A DNA stretch of 5,016 nt from Alphaproteobacteria bacterium. Its GTDB lineage: Bacteria > Pseudomonadota > Alphaproteobacteria > Sphingomonadales > Rhodothalassiaceae. Both the position numbers and the translations under genes were made by a program. This document shows positions 1-5,016 of the stretch, piece after piece. Numbering within the stretch: position 1 is the stretch's first letter; every line of letters begins with the position of its first letter. Below the pieces are notes generated by a model. It was not told the DNA's origin, made no database searches, and worked only from the letters and a program-made list of their open reading frames with translations. The stretch is from contig RFIU01000322.1 of the NCBI GenBank assembly GCA_003695555.1, forward strand, positions 1-5,016. The letters run 5' to 3'.

Positions 1-26
1 GGGGAAACTCTCTGCATCGGGACATG

Positions 27-48
27 CATGTGCCCGCAACGGCACATG
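27..48. repeat. Perfect 8-base inverted repeat, 6-base loop
   Basis: CATGTGCC (27-34) and GGCACATG (41-48) are exact reverse complements. The left arm overlaps a ten-base palindrome, ACATGCATGT (22-31). Neither strand shows a T-tract after the stem. It may be an RNA hairpin or a regulator-binding site belonging to a gene left of the window, which I cannot see. Confidence 0.45.
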
Positions 49-166
49 AAACCCTTCGCATCAATTTCTTGTCGCGAATTTCGTTAAAGGAGAGTGAAAG
101 TCAAGAGCGACACCAGCCCGCAAGAGCGTGATCGGCCCGCCTTTACCGACCCCGGCTGGAGCTGCC

Positions 167-185
167 GGCGGGAAAAATTCCCGCC
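167..185. repeat. Perfect 8-base inverted repeat, 3-base loop; weak terminator candidate
   Basis: GGCGGGAA (167-174) and TTCCCGCC (178-185) form a strong GC-rich stem around a three-base A (plus) or T (minus) loop. On the minus strand, where gcv transcription runs, no T-tract follows. On the plus strand the following bases are TTCTC, only partly T-rich. It is therefore not a classical intrinsic terminator, but it is the strongest hairpin that could mark the end of the gcv transcript, about 355 bases past gcvPB. Confidence 0.45.
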
Positions 186-276
186 TTCTCAAGCCTTAAG
201 AAAATCCGCCCGAACCCTTGAATTGCTGCGGTGCGACAAAAGGGCGCATCGCGTGACAATTCCACCTTTAACCATA

Positions 277-294
277 TCGCGTACTCCTACGCGA
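277..294. repeat. Perfect 7-base inverted repeat, 4-base loop
   Basis: TCGCGTA (277-283) and TACGCGA (288-294) are exact reverse complements separated by CTCC. It could form an RNA hairpin or be a symmetric protein-binding site. No gene or promoter next to it tells which. Confidence 0.5.
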
Positions 295-313
295 ATTCCC
301 AGTCTGCCGCGCC

Positions 314-500
314 AAGGTGAGGGCCCTTTCCTCGTCCCTTCGTCGGGGGATAAGAGACAGGGCTTTCCTGCGCATCCCCCTGCCGGTGTTGTGAAGACGT
401 TGATCTTCGCTCTCATCCGAAGTCCGTTTCTGGGGTGTGGAAAAGCCGCAAAGTCGATTGTACGCCAGCTAAACATCTCCGCTTGGGAAACCCTCACCTT
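314..500. repeat. Possible small element bounded by a 10-base inverted pair
   Basis: AAGGTGAGGG at 314-323 is matched exactly by its reverse complement CCCTCACCTT at 491-500. The 187 bases they bound contain a nested hairpin (345-380) and two overlapping, mutually exclusive five-pair stems (393-408 and 405-422). This resembles small non-coding repeat elements of the MITE or REP kind. I see no clear target-site duplication outside the ends and no second copy in the window, so a chance inverted pair is a real alternative. Confidence 0.25.
345..380. repeat. Nested inverted repeat (outer 7, inner 4 pairs)
   Basis: The outer arms GGGGGAT (345-351) and ATCCCCC (374-380) are perfectly complementary. 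Inside them CAGG (358-361) pairs with CCTG (367-370) around a five-base loop. RNA from either strand could fold into a stem with an internal loop. There is no T-run next to it on either strand. Confidence 0.45.
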
Positions 501-540
501 TTCTCCGATTCGCAGGCCCGCAGTCCAGCAGAGGAAGGGG

Positions 541-2151
541 TCAGGAACCCTTGTCCTCGCGCGCATCATGCGGCGGGGTCCAGCGCAGAACGGGCTGACG
601 CGCCGCACGGGTCTCGTCGAGACGACGGCGAGGCGCATGATAAGGCGCCCCGAGAAAACGTTCCCGGTCGCCCGCCTTCGCGGCCTCGGCCAGGGCGCGC
701 ATCGCACCGATGAATTCATCGAGACTCGCCCGCGATTCGCTTTCTGTCGGCTCGACCAGCATCGCGCCGTGGACGACCAGCGGGAAATAGATCGTCATCG
801 GGTGGAAGCCCTCATCGATCAGGGCCTTGGCGAAATCGAGCGTGGTGATGCCGGTGTCCTTCAGGAAGCGGTCGTCGAAGAGCACCTCATGCATGTTGGG
901 ACCGGGAAAGGGAACGCTCATCACGTCTTCCAGTCGGGCGCGGACATAGTTGGCGGCCAGAACGGCATCTTCCGACATCCGCTTCAGGCCGTCCGCCCCG
1001 AGGCTTTCCATGAAGGCGAGCGCCCGCACGAACATGCCCATCTGCCCATGAAAGGCGGCAAGCCGTCCATAGCTTTGCGCATGCGCGCCTTCGGAGCGCT
1101 CGACGAGCCGCCAGCGCCCGCTCGCCTCGTCACGCACCACCGCGGGAAGCGGCGCAAAGGGGGCGAGGGCCTCGGAGAACACCACCGGACCCGACCCCGG
1201 CCCGCCGCCGCCGTGCGGCGTCGAGAAGGTCTTGTGGAGGTTGATGTGCATGGCATCAATGCCGAGATCGCCGGGCCGCACCTTGCCGACGATGGCGTTG
1301 AAATTGGCGCCGTCGCAATAGACGAGCCCGCCGGCGGCATGGACCATTTCCGCGATCCGCACCATGTCGCGCTCGAACAGGCCGCAGGTATTGGGGTTGG
1401 TGATCATGATGCCGGCCACGTCGTGTCCGAGCGCCGCTGCCAGCGCCTCGACATCGACACGGCCGTCCCTGCCGGCGGGAATCGCGCGGATCCGATAGCC
1501 GCAGAAGGCGGCGGTGGCGGGATTGGTGCCATGTGCCGATTCGGGAACCAGTATCACCTCGCGCGCATCGCCACGTGCCTCGAGCGCGGCACGGATCGCC
1601 ATGATCCCGGCCAGCTCGCCATGTGCGCCCGCCTTCGGCGTCAGGGTCACCGCCGGCATCCCGGTCAGTTCCTTCAGCCAGCGGGCGAGCTCGGCCATCA
1701 GCTCGAGCGCGCCCTGCACCGTCTCTTCCGGCTGCAGGGGGTGGATGTCGGCAAGGCCAGGCAATCGCGCGAGCTTCTCATTAAGGCGCGGATTGTGCTT
1801 CATCGTGCACGAGCCGAGCGGAAAGATGCCGCTGTCGATGCCGTAGTTGAGCTGGGAAAGCCGGGTATAGTGACGCACCGCCTCGGGCTCGCTCAGCCCC
1901 GGCAGGCCGATCGGTGCATCGCGACCGAGATCGCCAAGCGCATCGTCGAACTCGCCCGGATCCTCGACATCCACGCCAGTACGCTCGAAGGCACCAGGAT
2001 ATTCGAAGATCAGCGGCTCCTCATGCAGCAGCGCGCGGTGACCCGTGAAGGTGGGCGGTGGGCAACGCCGAACCGCCTCTCCGTCCTCGCGGGTCGGAGC
2101 GGCATTCTCATGCATCGCCGGCGGTGTCGTCGCTCGTCCGGTCCGCTTCAT
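541..2151 (-). CDS. gcvPB: Glycine dehydrogenase (decarboxylating) subunit 2, P-protein C-terminal half
   Basis: This PLP-binding subunit of the split P-protein catalyses glycine decarboxylation and aminomethyl transfer to lipoyl-GcvH together with GcvPA. It has 536 residues, at the long end for the family. The motifs are TFTGHRALLHEEPLIFE (34-50), PLGSCTMKHNPRLNE (111-125), PESAHGTNPATAAF (203-216), MITNPNTCGLFE (249-260), and YCDGANFNA (278-286). MHINLHKTFSTPHGGGG follows, with the Schiff-base lysine predicted as K307. Near the end are FHPMTIYFPLVV and VEPTESESR, and the tail RRLDETRAARQPVLRW is typical of the split form. The start ATG at 2151 overlaps the gcvPA stop as ATGA and has GGAGGT eight bases upstream. 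An internal methionine at residue 13 is a weaker alternative. The first 33 residues are poorly conserved in this family, so this part is least certain. It is the last gene of the operon in the window. Confidence 0.98.
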   Translation of the reverse strand: MKRTGRATTPPAMHENAAPTREDGEAVRRCPPPTFTGHRALLHEEPLIFEYPGAFERTGVDVEDPGEFDDALGDLGRDAPIGLPGLSEPEAVRHYTRLSQLNYGIDSGIFPLGSCTMKHNPRLNEKLARLPGLADIHPLQPEETVQGALELMAELARWLKELTGMPAVTLTPKAGAHGELAGIMAIRAALEARGDAREVILVPESAHGTNPATAAFCGYRIRAIPAGRDGRVDVEALAAALGHDVAGIMITNPNTCGLFERDMVRIAEMVHAAGGLVYCDGANFNAIVGKVRPGDLGIDAMHINLHKTFSTPHGGGGPGSGPVVFSEALAPFAPLPAVVRDEASGRWRLVERSEGAHAQSYGRLAAFHGQMGMFVRALAFMESLGADGLKRMSEDAVLAANYVRARLEDVMSVPFPGPNMHEVLFDDRFLKDTGITTLDFAKALIDEGFHPMTIYFPLVVHGAMLVEPTESESRASLDEFIGAMRALAEAAKAGDRERFLGAPYHAPRRRLDETRAARQPVLRWTPPHDAREDKGS

Positions 2152-3530
2152 CGTGCGCCACCTCCCAGCTCGTCTCGAAGTGCTTGCGCAAGAAGCTCGA
2201 TGTCCGTCTCGCGCACCGTCTCGGTGACCGCAAGGATCAGCAGCCGATCCATCTGTGCATCCGCCTCGTCGCCACCGAACAGGCGGGTCGCCGGCACGCC
2301 GGCCAGAATGTCGCGTTCGGCCAGCGCCGAGACGACCGGTGCCGCCGGCCGGTCGAGGCGCACCGTCACCTCGTTGAAGAACAGGTCATTGAGGATCTCG
2401 ACGCCGGGCAGCCCCTCCAGCGCGCGCACCAGCGCAAGCGTACGCGCGTGATTGAGACGGGCGAGCCGGCGCAGTCCGACCTCGCCGAGCAGGGTCAGGT
2501 GAATGGTGAAGGCAAGCGCGGCCAGTCCTGAATTCGTGCAGATGTTCGAGGTCGCCTTTTCGCGCCGGATGTGCTGTTCGCGCGCCGAGAGCGTGAGCAC
2601 ATAGCCGCGTCGCCCGTCCGCATCGACGGTCTCGCCGACGAGACGACCGGGCATCTGACGGACGAATTTCTGACGGGTCGCAAAAAGCCCCAGATGCGGC
2701 CCCCCGAAATTGAGCCCGACACCAAGCGACTGACCTTCGGCGACGACGATGTCGGCACCCATCTCGCCGGGCGAACGCACCGTACCGAGCGAGACGACCT
2801 CGGTCGTGACCGCGACCAGCAGCGCGCCCTTTTTATGCGCGGCTTCGGCCAGCGGCGAAAGATCGTGAAGATGGCCGAAGACGTCCGGGGTCTGCACCAC
2901 GACACAGGCGGTATCTTCATCAATCGCCGCCATCACCGCCGCAAGGTCGGCGGACGGCGCGGCAGGATGCGCCGGCATCACCGCGATCTTCTCGCCGCGG
3001 AATCGCAGCATCGTCTCGACCACCGAACGGTAGTGGGGATGCAGGCCGCCGGCGAGCACCACCTTTTCGCGCCGCTTGGCGAGACGCCGGGCCATCAGTA
3101 CCGCCTCGGCCGTCGCTGTCGAGCCATCGTACATCGATGCATTGGCGACCTCCATGCCGAGCAGGGCGGCGACCTGGGACTGGAATTCGAAGAGATAGGC
3201 GAGCGTGCCCTGGGCGATCTCCGGCTGATAGGGCGTATAGGCGGTCAGGAACTCGCCGCGCTGAATCAGATGATCGACGCTCGCCGGCACGTGATGGCGA
3301 TAAGCGCCGCAGCCGACGAAGAAGGGATGCTCGAAGGCGGGCAGATTGCGTCGCGAAAGATCGCGGAAACGGCGATCCACCGCCATCTCTCCGGCATGGT
3401 CGGGAAGTGAGGAAAGCGTCGGATTGCGCAATTCCGCTGGCACATCGACAAACAGTTCGTCGATCTCGCGCACGCCAACCGCGTCCAGCATCGCTGCACG
3501 ATCCGCATCGCTCAAAGGAAGATACCGCAT
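2148..3530 (-). CDS. gcvPA: Glycine dehydrogenase (decarboxylating) subunit 1, P-protein N-terminal half
   Basis: This is the N-terminal subunit of the split P-protein. It forms the glycine decarboxylase with GcvPB, using PLP bound by the other subunit. At 460 residues it is close to the family's usual length of about 450. Motifs seen are FVGCGAYRHHVPASVD (71-86), RGEFLTAYTPYQPEIAQGT (91-109), NASMYDGSTATAEA (130-143), EGQSLGVGLNFGGPHLGLF (265-283), and REQHIRREKATSNICTN (317-333). All are characteristic of this subunit. As expected for the family it lacks the PLP-lysine motif, which is in GcvPB. The start ATG at 3530 has GGGAG seven bases upstream and gives the typical N-terminus MRYLPLSDADR. 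The stop TGA (2150-2148) overlaps the gcvPB start codon. The last codons (E-L-G-G-G-A-R) double as the gcvPB ribosome binding site. No frameshift or missing block is seen. Confidence 0.98.
   Translation of the reverse strand: MRYLPLSDADRAAMLDAVGVREIDELFVDVPAELRNPTLSSLPDHAGEMAVDRRFRDLSRRNLPAFEHPFFVGCGAYRHHVPASVDHLIQRGEFLTAYTPYQPEIAQGTLAYLFEFQSQVAALLGMEVANASMYDGSTATAEAVLMARRLAKRREKVVLAGGLHPHYRSVVETMLRFRGEKIAVMPAHPAAPSADLAAVMAAIDEDTACVVVQTPDVFGHLHDLSPLAEAAHKKGALLVAVTTEVVSLGTVRSPGEMGADIVVAEGQSLGVGLNFGGPHLGLFATRQKFVRQMPGRLVGETVDADGRRGYVLTLSAREQHIRREKATSNICTNSGLAALAFTIHLTLLGEVGLRRLARLNHARTLALVRALEGLPGVEILNDLFFNEVTVRLDRPAAPVVSALAERDILAGVPATRLFGGDEADAQMDRLLILAVTETVRETDIELLAQALRDELGGGAR
2160..2165 (-). 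promoter_or_regulatory. Shine-Dalgarno sequence for gcvPB inside the gcvPA 3' end
   Basis: The minus strand reads GGAGGT, a perfect anti-16S match, eight bases before the gcvPB ATG. It lies within the Gly-Gly-Gly codons that close gcvPA. With the ATGA stop/start overlap it fixes the gcvPB start and implies translational coupling, which would help keep the two P-protein subunits equimolar. The coupling is inference; the sequence and spacing are seen directly. Confidence 0.85.
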
Positions 3531-3537
3531 TCGCGAA

Positions 3538-3542
3538 CTCCC
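3538..3542 (-). promoter_or_regulatory. Shine-Dalgarno sequence for gcvPA
   Basis: GGGAG on the minus strand stands seven bases before the ATG at 3530 and supports that start. It lies 13 bases downstream of a GC-rich hairpin in the gcvH-gcvPA gap. Confidence 0.7.
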
Positions 3543-3555
3543 ATGTCGGGTGCAC

Positions 3556-3571
3556 CGCGCCTAGGGGCGCG
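3556..3571 (-). repeat. Short GC-only inverted repeat between gcvH and gcvPA
   Basis: The arms CGCGCC (3556-3561) and GGCGCG (3566-3571) are perfectly complementary around a four-base loop. In mRNA this would be a stable six-pair hairpin just upstream of the gcvPA ribosome binding site. No T-run follows it in the direction of transcription, so it does not look like a terminator. A role in processing or in setting the expression ratio of gcvH to gcvP is possible but unproven. Confidence 0.5.
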
Positions 3572-3599
3572 CCGTGCCCTGCCTCTTCCTTCAGTATCT

Positions 3600-3977
3600 T
3601 CAGTCGAGACCTGCGACGTAATCGCGATAGGCGGCCTCATCCATCAGCGCGTCGAGCTCGCTCGGCTCCGAAATCTTCAAGCGGAAGAACCAGCCTTCAC
3701 CCATCGGCGAGGAATTGACCCGTGCCGGCTCGTCCTCGAGCGTGCCATTGACCGCCGTGACGGTGCCGGAGACGGGCGAATAGACCTCGCTTGCCGCCTT
3801 GACCGATTCGACCACCGCCGCCTCGTCGCCCTTGGCGAATTCTGCGCCGATCTCGGGCAGTTCGACGAAGACCACGTCACCGAGCTGCCCCTGCGCATAG
3901 TCGGTGATACCGATGACGCCCTCGTCGCCCTCAATGCGGATCCACTCATGATCTTCCGTAAAACGGATGTCGCTCAT
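3600..3977 (-). CDS. gcvH: Glycine cleavage system H-protein (lipoyl carrier)
   Basis: H-protein is the small lipoylated shuttle that carries the aminomethyl group from the P-protein to the T-protein and presents dihydrolipoyl to the L-protein. The product is 125 residues, the normal family length. It opens with RFTEDHEW (5-12), typical of H-proteins. ITDYAQGQLGDVVFVELPE (24-42) follows, then the lipoylation site VESVKAASEVYSPVSG, with the modified lysine predicted as K60. The C-terminal GEGWFFRLK block (93-101) is also present. The start at 3977 is chosen because it gives the conserved N-terminus and has GGGAGG ten bases upstream. An in-frame ATGATG at 4010-4005, overlapping the gcvT stop, would add up to 11 unconserved residues and has no Shine-Dalgarno sequence in front. 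The gene lies 29 bases after gcvT and 69 before gcvPA, so it is almost certainly co-transcribed with both. Confidence 0.98.
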   Translation of the reverse strand: MSDIRFTEDHEWIRIEGDEGVIGITDYAQGQLGDVVFVELPEIGAEFAKGDEAAVVESVKAASEVYSPVSGTVTAVNGTLEDEPARVNSSPMGEGWFFRLKISEPSELDALMDEAAYRDYVAGLD

Positions 3978-3987
3978 CTCTTCTCTT

Positions 3988-3993
3988 CCTCCC
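3988..3993 (-). promoter_or_regulatory. Shine-Dalgarno sequence for gcvH
   Basis: GGGAGG on the minus strand lies ten bases before the ATG at 3977, in the 29-base gap after gcvT. It decides between this start and the upstream in-frame ATGATG at 4010-4005, which has no such site. Confidence 0.7.
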
Positions 3994-4006
3994 GCTCTTG
4001 AAGCCA

Positions 4007-5016
4007 TCATTTTGACCGGCGCGCATAGCGGTGCGGCACGAAGGGCAGTGCCACAACCTCCGCCGGCTCCAAGCGCCGCCGGACGGCGACCCGCAGCGCA
4101 CGACCCGCATCGGCCAGCGCCGTCTTGACGTAACCCATCGCGATCGGCCGCTGCAATGTCGGCGAAAAGGTCCCGCTCGTCACTCGGCCGATCTCGTTTT
4201 CGCCGCTCTCGTCCATGATCTCGGCCCCTTCTCGGGCAATCGCCCGACCTTCGAGGCGCAGGCCGACGCGACGGCGCGACGGCCCCTCGCGAAGGGCCTT
4301 CAGGATCCGTTCGCTGCCGGGAAAGTCGCCGGCCTCGCGACGCCGCTTCGATATCGCGAAGGCAAGATCCGCCTCGACCGGATCGGTAGTCTCGTCGATA
4401 TCGTGACCATAAAGGCACAGCCCCGCCTCCAGACGCAGCGAATCGCGCGCGCCAAGACCGACGGGCCGAACCCGTGCATCATCGAGCAGACGCCGGAAGA
4501 AGGCTTCCGCGCGATCCGCCGGCAGCGAAATCTCGAAGCCGTCCTCGCCGGTATAGCCCGAACGCGAAACCCACAGGCTAGCCCCCTGCCAGTCGAATGC
4601 ACCGGCCTGCATGAATGAAAGCGCCTCGACCCCCGGAATGATCACAGAAAGAACCTGTACCGCCTCTGGCCCTTGGAGAGCGACAAGGGCGCGATCATCC
4701 AAGCGTTCGATGCGAATCGCTTCGCCGAGCCGTTCGGCGAGAAGAGCGAAATCCTTCTCCTTGGTCGCCGCATTGACGACGAGAAACAGGCGCCCGTCCG
4801 GGGCATCCTGGCGGGCGATCATCAGATCATCGATGATCCCACCCTCGTCATTGAGCAACATCGAGTAGCGCTGCCGGCCGGGTTTCAGACCTTGGATGTC
4901 GCCGGGCATCAGACGTTCCAGCGCAACCGCCGGATCCTCACCCGCGCGCGCCGGAAGAATCCGCGCCTGCCCCATGTGCGAAACATCGAAAAGGCCGGCA
5001 TGGGCACGGGTGTGAA
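4007..5016 (-). CDS. gcvT: Aminomethyltransferase (glycine cleavage T-protein), 5' end outside window
   Basis: T-protein takes the aminomethyl group from lipoyl-GcvH and passes the one-carbon unit to tetrahydrofolate, giving 5,10-methylene-THF and ammonia. It is cytoplasmic. The reading frame stays open to the window edge and ends in TGA at 4009-4007. About 335 residues are visible. By family length, roughly 40-50 N-terminal residues lie beyond base 5016. The methionine at 4975 is internal: the conserved stretch HTRAHAGLFDVSH directly precedes it, in the same frame. Visible family motifs, numbered from the first visible residue, are NDEGGIIDDLM (about 55-65, containing the conserved folate-site aspartate), VVNAATKEKD (79-88), SGYTGEDGFEI (152-162), RDSLRLEAGLCLYGHDID (190-207) and the C-terminal barrel motif IGRVTSGTFSP, ending in LPFVPHRYARRSK. 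Other folate-dependent GcvT-like proteins such as YgfZ are excluded by the full motif set and by the adjacent gcvH. It is the first gene of the operon visible here. Promoter and leader are out of view. Confidence 0.97.
   Translation of the reverse strand, partial: HTRAHAGLFDVSHMGQARILPARAGEDPAVALERLMPGDIQGLKPGRQRYSMLLNDEGGIIDDLMIARQDAPDGRLFLVVNAATKEKDFALLAERLGEAIRIERLDDRALVALQGPEAVQVLSVIIPGVEALSFMQAGAFDWQGASLWVSRSGYTGEDGFEISLPADRAEAFFRRLLDDARVRPVGLGARDSLRLEAGLCLYGHDIDETTDPVEADLAFAISKRRREAGDFPGSERILKALREGPSRRRVGLRLEGRAIAREGAEIMDESGENEIGRVTSGTFSPTLQRPIAMGYVKTALADAGRALRVAVRRRLEPAEVVALPFVPHRYARRSK

Larger units (their letters stand above)
1..540. other. Intergenic region downstream of gcvPB, no gene supported
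   Basis: After the gcvPB stop there are 540 bases up to the window edge without a convincing gene on either strand. The open frames that cross it give low-complexity, Arg/Pro/Ser-rich translations, have no well-spaced ribosome binding site, and run into the antisense of gcvPB. I saw no tRNA cloverleaf, no T-tailed terminator and no good sigma-70 promoter. Bases 61-90 are locally AT-richer. What the region does hold is a set of short inverted repeats, listed separately. The 3' end of the gcv transcript must lie here or further left. Confidence 0.7.

Noticed and set aside
76..104. Possible minus-strand promoter with TTGACT at 104-99
   Set aside because: At 15-18 base spacing no hexamer resembles TATAAT well (at best three of six matches), so a promoter cannot be supported.
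200..240. GGTTCGGG on the minus strand as a tRNA T-loop
   Set aside because: The flanking bases do not pair as a T-stem, and no acceptor, anticodon or D-arm is found around it.
189..719. Minus-strand open frame (176 codons) starting inside gcvPB and running into the intergenic region
   Set aside because: Its first half is an out-of-frame reading of gcvPB, and the remainder crosses the inverted repeats with Arg/Ser/Pro-rich translation. No domain or start signal is recognisable.
94..2451. Very long plus-strand open frame (785 codons) antisense to gcvPB and part of gcvPA
   Set aside because: The opposite strand encodes two fully recognisable enzymes with intact motifs. The antisense translation is rich in Arg, Ala, Gly and His and shows no family motif. 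Its GTG start has GGAG only one base away, too close. High GC content with biased third positions routinely produces such antisense frames.
3978..4010. Upstream in-frame ATGATG as an alternative gcvH start overlapping the gcvT stop
   Set aside because: It would add up to 11 residues not typical of H-proteins and has no Shine-Dalgarno sequence. The ATG at 3977 has one and gives the standard N-terminus.
4973..4975. Methionine codon at 4975 as the gcvT start
   Set aside because: Upstream codons in the same frame encode the conserved T-protein stretch ending GLFDVSH, so this methionine is internal and the real start is outside the window.
4976..5016. Glycine riboswitch, often found upstream of gcv operons
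   Set aside because: The operon's 5' end lies outside the window, so nothing can be said about a riboswitch. The sequence here is still gcvT coding.

Overview
The window carries one leftward (minus-strand) operon encoding the glycine cleavage system, in transcription order gcvT (5' end outside the window), gcvH, gcvPA and gcvPB, followed by about 540 bases with no gene I can support. The sequence is GC-rich with strongly GC-biased codons. The P-protein is split into two subunits and follows gcvT and gcvH. Together with the protein style, this suggests an alphaproteobacterium. That placement is an inference from composition and general family knowledge, not from a marker gene.

Layout from right to left, in the direction of transcription: gcvT runs from beyond base 5016 to 4007. 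A 29-base gap leads to gcvH (3977-3600). A 69-base gap with a small GC hairpin leads to gcvPA (3530-2148). gcvPA and gcvPB overlap by four bases (ATGA), and gcvPB ends at 541. Each complete gene has a recognisable Shine-Dalgarno sequence. The gcvPB one is a perfect GGAGGT written inside the last glycine codons of gcvPA, so the two P-protein subunits look translationally coupled.

The genes form one enzyme system. GcvPA and GcvPB together make the PLP-dependent glycine decarboxylase. It transfers the aminomethyl group of glycine to the lipoyl arm of GcvH, releasing CO2. GcvT then moves the one-carbon unit to tetrahydrofolate and releases ammonia. The fourth component, dihydrolipoyl dehydrogenase (L-protein), is not in the window and is usually encoded elsewhere. 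All key motifs I looked for are present, so the system appears intact.

Bases 1-540 hold no convincing gene, tRNA or classical terminator. They do hold several perfect short inverted repeats (27-48, 167-185, 277-294, a nested one at 345-380) and a 10-base inverted pair (314-323 and 491-500). These could be structured RNA, a small repeat element or transcript-end structure. I found no convincing undescribed system. The intergenic inverted repeats are the only part not explained by a well-known operon.
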